Origin: DASZUC01 sp035547775
GTDB lineage: Bacteria; Patescibacteriota; Saccharimonadia; Saccharimonadales; UBA4665
NCBI GenBank assembly: GCA_035547775.1
Contig: DASZUC010000010.1
Location: 1 to 36,838, forward strand
Reading direction: 5' to 3'
Length of the DNA: 36,838 nucleotides
Shown: positions 20,672 to 28,738 of the stretch, piece by piece
Layout: each line of letters opens with the position of its first letter
Position numbering within the stretch: the first letter of the stretch is position 1
Notes under the pieces: generated by a model
Databases searched by the model: none
What the model was told of the DNA's origin: nothing
What the model saw: the letters and a program-made list of their open reading frames with translations, nothing else
Program-made: the position numbers and the translations under genes

Positions 20672-22822
20672 GTGTCGCAATCTTACGAAACAGATATCGA
20701 TCCACCTACTGGCCTAGAGATGTATGGGCAGGTTATTGATTGCCGCCAACTTTTGAACGATCTGAAAGACCCCGACTATTACCGGCCTGACTTACACGCC
20801 GATCCGGCCTTTTTGCCGCTTATCGATCAGATAGACAACGAACTCAAGCACGTTACGCTGGACTATAAAATTGCCAGCGACAGCGAAGATTATCCCTACG
20901 ATATCGACAATCGCCAGGCTTACCCCGATGGCCCGACGCACCGAGCGGTGTTCAAAGTCAGTCGCTTGCAAGACTTGTTGTCACGAGAGCCTGCGGCGGC
21001 TGAACCAGTGAGCTTGCCAGAGGGCTTTGCCGAAGCGGCTGCTGAAGCCCAGAATGCCATTACTCAGAATTTATTGAATGATCCGCTGGCCGTCTATGCA
21101 GATATGCAAGAACGGCGTGATCTGGATGGCCCTGAAGCTCAATTTCCAGAACTTGGTTGGACCCTGAAGGGTCTCTATGCCGATATGGTGACGCGCGCTG
21201 ACGTGGCTGCTGCCTGTGAGCAATCGCCATTGCTGAGCAATTTGCGAGCCGAATTGCTGGCAAACATGGACGATCGGATTGAAAGTGAAGATTATGGCTA
21301 CGAAGCAACTTTCTTGGCCATTGAAGACGCGGTGAACTTCTTTGACATTGTGGTGCGCACCAACGATCCGGATTCACCGGCACTGTATCACAGTGGTCGC
21401 TTTGGCTACAACTTACACACCATGCTGGAAGACCCAGAGTTAACCTTATTGCCCTTGAACGCTCCACTGTTCCCAGTGGATTTGATGAAAGTCCGTGGTG
21501 TGCCAGTAGCACCAATTGGTGTTTCGCCAACGACTTTAACGGTAGACGGCTTTCCGCAAACTCCGGCAGAATTTTTCCATCACGACATTGATCACACTCG
21601 TCGCATGAACGAGGCGAGCGTAGCGGCTATTGAGCGCGAAGGCGTGACCCCTGAGAAATTTGCCAAAGATGCCACCGACTTAATTTTCAACACCTTGCTG
21701 CCAGCTATCGATATTGACGGTCTCGAAGATATCAAAGACGCTGACGAGCGCGATAAGCGCATCGCTATGCGTATGATCATGTTTGAAATCTTGCACGAAG
21801 ATGGTGCCGATCCAACCCGCGATACGATTGCCGAAGGTATTTTGCGAGCACCAATGGAACGCACGCCGTTTGAGCGCTTGCTCGACGACAATAAAACTGT
21901 GGAATACTACATGGGCCCACGGGCGACCACCTTGGCCCATGTCTACCGCAAATTGGCCCACACTTTTTACGATTTTCCAGACCGCCGCAGCAGTAACTTG
22001 GGCACCGACTACGCGCGTACCCGCAACTCCATTGCCGAAGCGGCCGCCACACTCTACCGTTTAGTGTCTGACGACACGATTGAAGACGAAGCATTGCTCA
22101 ATAGCTGCCGGGCTTTGGTTTCAACCGACGAAGGTTTTACCGACGGCTTTTTGGGCGGCCTGGAGCACGATATTCGTCGCCGCGCGGTTGGCCGAAAGAC
22201 CCTTGGTCTGATGATTACTCGCCCGCTGGGTGTTGATGCCGCCGTGCGCAAAGCGCGCAGCTACGGCCCTCACCTGCACAGTCTATTTGGCTACTCTGGT
22301 CTGGAGTATCAAGATTTTGATCGTTTACAGAAAACTGTGGCTCAAGACTTGCAGGCCCTTGACCCCGAAGAAACGGTGATTGCCATTGGTGCAACGCCAT
22401 ATGGTATTGGCGGTCTGTACCCACTCGTCAAAGACCTCGGCTTTAAAGCAGTCGGTATTGTGGCCAGTACAGCTATTGCGCGCAATGAAGAATGTTCGGA
22501 GGTGTTAGGTAGCGACGATTTAATCGTGGTTAAGGATAACGGTTGGGGTGGCTTCCGATACAGTCAAGAAACTCGTGGCCTGCTATCACCAACCACTCGC
22601 GTATTTGTCGGCGCCAGTGACTCTCTGGCGGCCTATGGCGGCGGTAATATCACAGCAGTCAGTATGGAAGAGATGCTGCGCCGCGAGAAGTACGTTAGCT
22701 TTAAGGCGTTTGATATGAATCACAATCTGGCCAACTTGAATGCCGCTCAACGTGGCGAGACTGAACCAATTGACTATCGGGGCCCGGCCTATGCCAAAGC
22801 CGCTGAGCTTGGCTTGGTTTAG
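20672..22822 (+). CDS. Large hypothetical protein with C-terminal Rossmann-like domain
   Basis: GTG 20672 has a GGGAG site 10 bases upstream and is preferred over TTG 20651; it gives 716 aa. I do not recognise the protein as a whole. The N-terminal two-thirds is soluble, acidic and mostly helical, and contains FFHHDIDHTRRM (about residues 297-308), which could bind metal. The C-terminal 150 residues look like a nucleotide-binding Rossmann fold: VIAIGATPYGIGGLYPLV, FKAVGIVAS and VFVGASDSLAAYGGG, reminiscent of SLOG-type sensors. It is divergent from nrtR and convergent with nadE, so a role in NAD metabolism or signalling is possible but unproven. Confidence 0.75.
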   Translation: MSQSYETDIDPPTGLEMYGQVIDCRQLLNDLKDPDYYRPDLHADPAFLPLIDQIDNELKHVTLDYKIASDSEDYPYDIDNRQAYPDGPTHRAVFKVSRLQDLLSREPAAAEPVSLPEGFAEAAAEAQNAITQNLLNDPLAVYADMQERRDLDGPEAQFPELGWTLKGLYADMVTRADVAAACEQSPLLSNLRAELLANMDDRIESEDYGYEATFLAIEDAVNFFDIVVRTNDPDSPALYHSGRFGYNLHTMLEDPELTLLPLNAPLFPVDLMKVRGVPVAPIGVSPTTLTVDGFPQTPAEFFHHDIDHTRRMNEASVAAIEREGVTPEKFAKDATDLIFNTLLPAIDIDGLEDIKDADERDKRIAMRMIMFEILHEDGADPTRDTIAEGILRAPMERTPFERLLDDNKTVEYYMGPRATTLAHVYRKLAHTFYDFPDRRSSNLGTDYARTRNSIAEAAATLYRLVSDDTIEDEALLNSCRALVSTDEGFTDGFLGGLEHDIRRRAVGRKTLGLMITRPLGVDAAVRKARSYGPHLHSLFGYSGLEYQDFDRLQKTVAQDLQALDPEETVIAIGATPYGIGGLYPLVKDLGFKAVGIVASTAIARNEECSEVLGSDDLIVVKDNGWGGFRYSQETRGLLSPTTRVFVGASDSLAAYGGGNITAVSMEEMLRREKYVSFKAFDMNHNLANLNAAQRGETEPIDYRGPAYAKAAELGLV

Positions 22823-22823
22823 C

Positions 22824-24764
22824 TTACTTGTACCAATTCGGACTGGTGTTGGGTGCCATGCGCAGGTCGCCGCGCGGGCTTTCTGAGATTGAACCAATCT
22901 TAGTGCTGTTTGGCATAACATCACGCTTCCACTGGCTGCCGGTGAAGCGGCGCATGAAAGTATCCAGCCATTTAGCAATGGTTTCAGCATCGTATTTGTC
23001 TTCGAAGGCCTGGACGGCTAAGTAGCCAATTTTATTGGGACGACTACCGTAGCGTAGGTGCTCATAGAGGAAGAAATCAGTCAGTTCGTAGGGGCCGACG
23101 ATGTCTTCTGTGGTTTGGCTTAAATCACCTTTACCCGTGAGTTCTGGGGAGATTGGCGTATCCAAAATATCTTGCAGAATGAAGGCGGCTTTTTCGTCAG
23201 CGCGGCGTTCGGCATACCAGCGAACCAAGTGACTGACCAAAGTTTTTGGCACCGCACCGTTGGGGTTGAACATACTCATGTGGTCGCCGTTGTAGGTGCA
23301 CCAGCCAATGGCGTTTTCACTCATATCGCCGGTGCCTTCGACAAAGCCGTGAACCATATTGGCATAGTTCATCAATAGCGTGGTGCGGATGCGCGCCTGG
23401 GTGTTTTCGTAGGTTAAATCTTCGGTGGTTTGATCGTGGCCAATGGCTTGCATGAAATCTTGCGCGAGGCTATCAATGGCAATGACGCGCTGGGTGGTGC
23501 CGATGGCAAAAGCCAACTTGTCGGCGTTGGATTGGGTACGATGACTGCTGGCTTGGCCGGGCATGGTAATGGTGTGAACGAAGTTGTACGGTTTGCCCAA
23601 CAGATCGCAGGCGTACGTGGCAGTCAGTAATGCCAGGGTTGAATCTAAGCCACCCGACAGACCGAGGACGATAGCCTCGGCGCATGAATCATTAATGCGC
23701 TGAGCCAGCGCGTGGGCCAAATCATTGAAAATCTCTTCGCAACGCGCATCCAAGGTCTCTGGATTACTCGGCACAAACGGATGAGCATCAATGGAGCGCT
23801 CCACTATGATGCTTTGTGGTTTGGGTACGGCAATCTCGAGTTGACGGTACGGATGCTCGGCTTGCTGCTCCAGGGCTTGTTCGGCAAAGGTCTTATTCAC
23901 AATGCGGTCGTGCTGGAGGTAAGTGCGATCAATGTCGTACAGCAGCGGTGAAATGTCGTCGCTGAGCGGCGCTCGCTCGTTGCTTAAGCGTCCGTTTTCG
24001 CTGATGACTTGGTGGCCGCCGTAAATTACGTCAGCGACTGATTCGCCGCGACCAGACGAGGCATACACGTAGCCACAAATAGCTCGGCCGGTAAAATTGC
24101 TAATCAACTGTCGGCGATAGTCGGCTTTACCAATCAGCTCATTGCTGGCTGAAAGGTTCACCACCACTTCAGCACCGCCAAGTGCGGCAGTAGTGCCCGG
24201 GCTGATGGCTGCAAACATGTCTTCACAGATTTCCATGCCGACTTTGGTGCCGTTAATATTGAAAAGCAAATCAGTGCCAAAGGGCACGGCTTGCTCGCCA
24301 ATCTGCAAGGTTTCGTTCTGGATGGTTTTGCCACTCGAGAACCAGCGGTACTCATAAAACTCTTTGTAATTCGGCAGGTAGCTTTTGGGCACGGCACCTA
24401 CAATTTCACCATTAGCAATCACCACGCCGCAGTTGTAGAGCACACCATTATGTTCCAGCGGGGCGCCCACCATCAGAGCAGGGCCGCCTTGGGTGATTTC
24501 AGCCAGGGTCTGTAAGCCAACCAGACTCTGTTCAATGACATGTTGATTGTGGAACATATCAGCTGCGGTGTAGCCAGTCAGACAGAGTTCTGGCATGACT
24601 ACCAGTTCAGCCTGCTGTCGAGCCGCGGCACTATATGCGTCTTGAATGTGGGCGACGTTTGTAGGCACGTCGGCCAATGCCACCTCAGGAGAAACGGTCG
24701 CCACGCGCAAATAATCATCGATCGGTTTGGTAAACGCTTCAGCGCTTAAGTCTAAGTGTTCCAT
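22824..24764 (-). CDS. nadE: Glutamine-dependent NAD synthetase
   Basis: The 646-aa enzyme amidates nicotinate adenine dinucleotide to NAD using glutamine. The N-terminal nitrilase-like glutaminase (about 1-290) has its Glu in MPELCLTGYT, Lys in PKSYLPNYKEFYEYRW and Cys in GMEICEDMF. The C-terminal synthetase has the ATP pyrophosphatase P-loop LGLSGGLDSTLALL near residue 365 and the TGDMSENAIGW segment. It is the last gene of the pnuC-nadR-nadE operon, starting 1 base after the nadR-like stop with an AAGGAGG site inside that gene. It ends 1 base from the convergent 716-aa gene. Confidence 0.97.
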   Translation of the reverse strand: MEHLDLSAEAFTKPIDDYLRVATVSPEVALADVPTNVAHIQDAYSAAARQQAELVVMPELCLTGYTAADMFHNQHVIEQSLVGLQTLAEITQGGPALMVGAPLEHNGVLYNCGVVIANGEIVGAVPKSYLPNYKEFYEYRWFSSGKTIQNETLQIGEQAVPFGTDLLFNINGTKVGMEICEDMFAAISPGTTAALGGAEVVVNLSASNELIGKADYRRQLISNFTGRAICGYVYASSGRGESVADVIYGGHQVISENGRLSNERAPLSDDISPLLYDIDRTYLQHDRIVNKTFAEQALEQQAEHPYRQLEIAVPKPQSIIVERSIDAHPFVPSNPETLDARCEEIFNDLAHALAQRINDSCAEAIVLGLSGGLDSTLALLTATYACDLLGKPYNFVHTITMPGQASSHRTQSNADKLAFAIGTTQRVIAIDSLAQDFMQAIGHDQTTEDLTYENTQARIRTTLLMNYANMVHGFVEGTGDMSENAIGWCTYNGDHMSMFNPNGAVPKTLVSHLVRWYAERRADEKAAFILQDILDTPISPELTGKGDLSQTTEDIVGPYELTDFFLYEHLRYGSRPNKIGYLAVQAFEDKYDAETIAKWLDTFMRRFTGSQWKRDVMPNSTKIGSISESPRGDLRMAPNTSPNWYK

Positions 24765-24765
24765 C

Positions 24766-25788
24766 TTAAAATCCTCCTTGGTGCTGCCAACGGTTGCGCT
24801 GGAGTCCCTCTATCTGTACCACAGAATCGTTGACCAGCATATTGATAGTGCTTACTGCTTGCTCTAAACGTTCTTGCGGGTTGCCCTTTACAAGAATGAA
24901 GGGCTTGCCCCAGAAACGCAGTTTGTCGATGAACTCCTCTTGCATCCATTCGCGAAATTCTTCACCGTCGCGCAGACCATCATCTTCGAATGGAATGTGG
25001 GTGTCAGTGAGGATGTAGAGATCGTAGCGTCGGCCAGCGGCCAAGGCCTCAACCTCAGAACTGCGGCCACCCATGTAGCGTTTATGCCAAACGCCAGTGG
25101 CAAAGGAGTCGGTGTCGCAAAACAGTAATTTGTTGGCGGTTTTGGCGGCTGTGTCTTCTAGCTCGTTTTGCTTTTGGGCGATAGTGACAAAGTCTGAGCT
25201 TTTCCAGCCTTCGCGGTCTAGTCGTTCCTTTTCGTCGACGCTGTACTGGCGACCATATTCGGGTACCCAATCAGTTTTGTAGTGCTTCGCAAGGGCTTTG
25301 GTGAGAGTGGTGGTGCCACTCGATTCCGAACCGACCAGGCAAATACGCTTAGTGAAGTAAGCGCGGACCTCTGGGTCCAAATATTCCCAATTGGTCCATG
25401 GATCGTTGCGAATCATAGTGGCCGAAACAGGCAGCGCTACCCGGGCTTGGTCAACCATGATGTGCTTGGCACCGAGATGCTTGGCCCAGCGTTTGCCGTA
25501 GTCTTCGGAAGAGAACACCAGATCTGGCTGAAAGCCCAGGAGCTCAATGGTGGCTTGAGCCCAGCCAGCTGAATCGTCATCGTCGAGATCATCTGTAATG
25601 ATGATGAAATTGACGCCCGGGTGCATAGCTTCCAGCCAACTTTTGCGAATCGGGGCAGGGATCAGATACTCTGGCCGGTCGCAGATCAATACATACAGCT
25701 CATCGCATTGGTTCCGACCACTTTCAATTAAGTAGCTGTGACCTTTGTGCGGCGGCAAGAACTTGCCGGCAATAACTCCGCGCTTCAT
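24766..25788 (-). CDS. nadR: NadR-like bifunctional NMN adenylyltransferase / ribosylnicotinamide kinase
   Basis: Residues 1-140 are a nucleotidyltransferase with GKFLPPHKGH (His14, His17) and a SATMIR motif like ISxTxIR. Residues 148-320 are a kinase of the ribosylnicotinamide type with P-loop GSESSGTTTL (153-162), CDTDSFAT and a C-terminal KGNPQERLE. There is no DNA-binding N-terminus, so it is an enzyme only. It phosphorylates imported nicotinamide riboside and adenylates NMN to NAD. The P-loop has Thr where the kinase consensus has Lys; similar NadR variants are known to me from actinobacteria but I cannot check this. It lies between pnuC and nadE. Confidence 0.93.
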   Translation of the reverse strand: MKRGVIAGKFLPPHKGHSYLIESGRNQCDELYVLICDRPEYLIPAPIRKSWLEAMHPGVNFIIITDDLDDDDSAGWAQATIELLGFQPDLVFSSEDYGKRWAKHLGAKHIMVDQARVALPVSATMIRNDPWTNWEYLDPEVRAYFTKRICLVGSESSGTTTLTKALAKHYKTDWVPEYGRQYSVDEKERLDREGWKSSDFVTIAQKQNELEDTAAKTANKLLFCDTDSFATGVWHKRYMGGRSSEVEALAAGRRYDLYILTDTHIPFEDDGLRDGEEFREWMQEEFIDKLRFWGKPFILVKGNPQERLEQAVSTINMLVNDSVVQIEGLQRNRWQHQGGF

Positions 25789-25791
25789 GAT

Positions 25792-26463
25792 TTAAGCCTC
25801 CCGCTGCTTTAGGATTGCTTGCTCGGTCGTTTGCTTGGTAGCTGATTTGCGCCAGTCTCGGACACCCACCAAGCACATCGTTAGGAAGATCACGTAGAGA
25901 ACAGCGGTGAGCGCCAGGTGCTTGAAGCCGTATAGGCCAATGTAAATCACGTCAGTGGCGATCCAAACGTACCAGTTCTCTAGGTATTTGCGGGTCAGCA
26001 TGTACTGAGCAACCAGGCTGCTTACAGTGGTTAATCCATCCCAGAATGGCGCCACATCGTTAATGCTAGCTAAGAAACGGGTAAAGCCAACGGTGGCCAC
26101 GATGCCTACGATTGCCAGCGCCAGGCTTTCTAAAACGCCAATGTGTTGCACTTTCAGCTCGGACTTGTGCTCGCCACCTTTAAGCCACCAGTACCAACCA
26201 ACAAAACCTAAGACAATATAGACAATCTGCAGGCCGGCATCGGCGTATAGTCGACTGCCAAGGAAGAGAACAGTGAAGGCCACGGCATTTAAAATACCGA
26301 TGGGCCAGTTCCAAATATTTTCAACCACGGCTAGCCAGACACAATAACCGCCCGTTACAAAGCCCAGCACTTCTGTCAGGCCAAAACTTACCCAATGTTG
26401 CATGGAGGCCAAGATAAACAGTCCCGATAAGAGGAAAGACAGTCCCCATAATAACTTTTTCAT
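25792..26463 (-). CDS. pnuC: Nicotinamide riboside transporter PnuC
   Basis: The 223-aa membrane protein has about seven hydrophobic helices and the PnuC signatures ENIWNWPIGILNA (about residues 48-60), YADAGLQIVYIVLGFVGWYWW and, later, LENWYVWIATDVIYIGLY. PnuC imports nicotinamide riboside by facilitated diffusion, with the kinase encoded next trapping it. The gene is first in its operon, with a GAGGAGC site and a promoter holding two NrtR-type operators. Its stop is 3 bases before the nadR-like start. Confidence 0.96.
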   Translation of the reverse strand: MKKLLWGLSFLLSGLFILASMQHWVSFGLTEVLGFVTGGYCVWLAVVENIWNWPIGILNAVAFTVLFLGSRLYADAGLQIVYIVLGFVGWYWWLKGGEHKSELKVQHIGVLESLALAIVGIVATVGFTRFLASINDVAPFWDGLTTVSSLVAQYMLTRKYLENWYVWIATDVIYIGLYGFKHLALTAVLYVIFLTMCLVGVRDWRKSATKQTTEQAILKQREA

Positions 26464-26487
26464 AGTAGAGCTCCTCTCTGCTTACTT

Positions 26488-26504
26488 AGTGTATAAATAA
26501 CACT
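26488..26504. promoter_or_regulatory. NrtR-type operator 2, pnuC promoter
   Basis: AGTGT-ATAAATA-ACACT, located just past the expected transcription start and 48 bp from operator 1. Confidence 0.8.
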
Positions 26505-26514
26505 AATTAGGTCA

Positions 26515-26543
26515 AGTATAGTCCTGAAGATACTAAGTGTCAA
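26515..26543 (-). promoter_or_regulatory. pnuC-nadR-nadE promoter
   Basis: On the minus strand: TTGACA (26543-26538), 17-bp spacer, TATACT (26520-26515). The -35 lies inside operator 1. Confidence 0.85.
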
Positions 26544-26552
26544 TAGTACACT
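26536..26552. promoter_or_regulatory. NrtR-type operator 1, pnuC promoter
   Basis: AGTGT-CAATAGT-ACACT, overlapping the -35 box of pnuC. Confidence 0.8.
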
Positions 26553-26623
26553 AATATTAATATGGGTAAAAATTCTAAATAACAATTTGCATAAATTGTA
26601 AAGACATGCTAATAATAAGCGCC

Positions 26624-26716
26624 ATGATTACCAATAATCAGCAATCCAAGCACTGGCACAAGTATTTCCGTACCCAGGCGGTTATTGCTGATGTTGCCTA
26701 TACACATACACGTTAA
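26624..26716 (+). CDS. Leader peptide of a second attenuator, 30 aa
   Basis: Promoter TTGCAT (26587-26592), 17 bp, TAATAA (26610-26615) puts the transcript start at about the ATG, so the leader is leaderless. The peptide contains a cluster HWHKYF (residues 10-15), that is His, Trp, His, Lys, Tyr, Phe. The 5' antiterminator arm starts 18 bases after the second of these His codons, the right distance for a ribosome stalled for lack of Trp, His or another aromatic amino acid. The peptide ends upstream of the terminator. Confidence 0.65.
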   Translation: MITNNQQSKHWHKYFRTQAVIADVAYTHTR

Positions 26717-26766
26717 ATAGAATCAACAATCGCAATGACCGCCCACAGAGGCGGTTTTTTATTTTT
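26677..26766 (+). promoter_or_regulatory. Transcription attenuator before the racemase/peptidase operon
   Basis: Terminator: 26738-26743 with 26750-26755 (6 bp), loop of 6, then T-rich to 26766. Antiterminator: 26677-26688 with 26732-26743, 12 bp with a single G.T. The two share bases 26738-26743. The 5' antiterminator arm is inside the leader frame, so translation to the stop codon would favour termination. Confidence 0.7.
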
Positions 26767-26795
26767 CAAAGCAATAAATCATTACAGGAAATCAT

Positions 26796-28019
26796 ATGGA
26801 AACAATCGAAAATTCAATTCAAATCATCGTTGACGACAGTGTCAGCATTAACGACTTACTTCAAAAACAAGCTGAAGGCTTTAGCGTGATGCGCTCGGCC
26901 CACGTCGGCAACTTGCAGCCGTACAATCTGAGCTTGGCGGCAGCCGGCATTCCCATGCTGCTAGTTGATCACAACTTGACCGGCAAGCTTGACCCAGATA
27001 TGAAGGGCGTTGACCGTAGCTACTTTCCGGAAGCGGTCAAAACCCAGGCCGGTAATCAACTGATTGCCGCTCCAGGGCGTTTAGCGTGTCGAGCATTGGT
27101 AGAACAACCGGTCTCGCTTGGCATTACCACAGCTGGTCCGTTTGTGGACCAACTGCACATTGCTGCTATTCGGCACGCTATACCAAAGGCTGATATTGTG
27201 ACCAATACCGAATACTTGCGTCGCAACGAAGCGGTAGCGGGTGAGATTATTCGCTTAGCTACTGAGGTATTGCCGAGATCATTCGGTCGAATGGTATCCG
27301 AAGACGGTTCAGTGGCCACTACCTTTAATGCTGCGGCCAGTGCTCAAGTCTCGGGCGTCTTGCAGCTGAGCGATGATCCACGAGCCGAAAAACGTGCTGC
27401 CTTAGTGCCGAATGATGTCGACATTCTAACTAACTTTGTCATTGAGGCGCTAAAAACTGAACGGACGACCCAATTCCATCTTTCAGGCATGGACATGGTG
27501 ACGTACCTAGTCAACGAAAAGAACGGTATTTTGGCCAATGTGAATCGTTTGTACGACGCTGTTAGAGAACGGACGAGCTTTGGTGCACGCTTGCCACGCA
27601 AACTGAAAGTACACCTAGTACCGAGTTTCGCGGCGCGATTTGCCACCACCACTCAGCGAGCGACGCAACTCGATCAGCTCCTAACAGCTCTAGATGAGGC
27701 TGAAGCAGGCAAGGCGGAGCTGGTAGCGCGTAAAAAAGCTTTCTTTACCAGCGAGCAAGTCCGTAACCGAGCGCTTCGTGAGTCATTTGAAGGCCGAGCA
27801 AGAGCCGATCAAACCGCTTTGATTGATACCGTAATCACCACGGCTAATGAACTGCCCGAGTTGTTTACGCCCCCGCGCACGCCTGGCTTTGTGACACAGT
27901 ACGATGTCTTGCGTGAAGGCGGCTTGTTCGTGCCGCCCTGCAATCAGCAGTTGAGTATGGGCCAGCTGGCTAGTCGAGCAAAACTACTGACTGACATTCG
28001 AGAAAGACGAAGACTATGA
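26796..28019 (+). CDS. Hypothetical protein, 407 aa, first gene of the racemase/peptidase operon
   Basis: ATG 26796 follows a CAGGAAA site and lies 30 bases after the attenuator. The protein is soluble, helical toward the C-terminus (a charged helix around residues 290-345), with no membrane segment and no motif I recognise. The stop overlaps the racemase start by four bases (ATGA), so translation is coupled. In context a role in amino-acid or peptide metabolism is likely, but I cannot assign an activity. Confidence 0.75.
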   Translation: METIENSIQIIVDDSVSINDLLQKQAEGFSVMRSAHVGNLQPYNLSLAAAGIPMLLVDHNLTGKLDPDMKGVDRSYFPEAVKTQAGNQLIAAPGRLACRALVEQPVSLGITTAGPFVDQLHIAAIRHAIPKADIVTNTEYLRRNEAVAGEIIRLATEVLPRSFGRMVSEDGSVATTFNAAASAQVSGVLQLSDDPRAEKRAALVPNDVDILTNFVIEALKTERTTQFHLSGMDMVTYLVNEKNGILANVNRLYDAVRERTSFGARLPRKLKVHLVPSFAARFATTTQRATQLDQLLTALDEAEAGKAELVARKKAFFTSEQVRNRALRESFEGRARADQTALIDTVITTANELPELFTPPRTPGFVTQYDVLREGGLFVPPCNQQLSMGQLASRAKLLTDIRERRRL

Positions 28020-28738
28020 GTGTGATCATCGGTATTTTAGGTGGCATGGGTCCCCGAGCAACGGTGCAGTTTGAGGCTCGGCTACTGGATGCCTTGGAGG
28101 GCAGCGATCAGGACTTGCCAACCATCATGACAATTAATGACGGCAGCATACCTGATCGAAGCGACTTCTTGCTCGGTCAAGGTGCTGACCCGGTGCCGCA
28201 CTTGCAGCGCAACGTTGACACATTGGAAGCGTTTGGGGTGAATGTCATTTGTCTACCCTGTAACACAGCTTGTATGCCAGGCATTGCTGGGAGGCTAAAG
28301 TTTACTCGCAGCGTATTGATTGATTTGCCGCAAGCTGTGGTGGCTAATGCGGCCAGCCGCGGCATCCAAAGCGTGGCACTGCTGGCTACCAAGGGTACCG
28401 TCGCGAGTGGTCGCTATCAGCAACTGTGTCAAGCAGCCGGTATGCAGTGCGAAGTCCCCAGCCCCCAGCTGCGACGTGAGGTTGATGCGGTTATTGCGGC
28501 CGCTAAGGCCGGTCACTGGTTGCAGGCTCGACAATATACTCGTAGAGCACGTCGTCTTCTGGAAGCGCTTGACTGTGATGCAGTAATTTTAGGCTGCACT
28601 GAATTACCAGCACTTGCCCGCGAGTTGGTACCGGCCAAATGTTTAATCGTTGACAGCTCATTAGTGCTGGCCGAAGCTTGTGTTCGCTATACTAAACCTA
28701 CTAGCCCTAAGACATTGATTATGGAGACAGCATCATGA
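28016..28738 (+). CDS. Aspartate/glutamate racemase family protein
   Basis: The 240-aa protein has the family's paired catalytic cysteines: CLPCNTA near residue 80 (second Cys) and LGCTELP near residue 195. The N-terminal GILGGMGPRATVQFE is typical of aspartate racemases. These PLP-independent enzymes interconvert L- and D-aspartate or glutamate; D-Glu or D-Asp is used in peptidoglycan. The start overlaps the preceding stop, and its own stop overlaps the next start by four bases. Substrate specificity is not readable. Confidence 0.92.
   Translation: MSVIIGILGGMGPRATVQFEARLLDALEGSDQDLPTIMTINDGSIPDRSDFLLGQGADPVPHLQRNVDTLEAFGVNVICLPCNTACMPGIAGRLKFTRSVLIDLPQAVVANAASRGIQSVALLATKGTVASGRYQQLCQAAGMQCEVPSPQLRREVDAVIAAAKAGHWLQARQYTRRARRLLEALDCDAVILGCTELPALARELVPAKCLIVDSSLVLAEACVRYTKPTSPKTLIMETAS

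Noticed and set aside
4760..26552. Prophage or phage NAD-reconstitution cassette
   Set aside because: No integrase, capsid, terminase, portal or lysis genes are present; the NAD genes have operons and a regulator typical of cellular metabolism.
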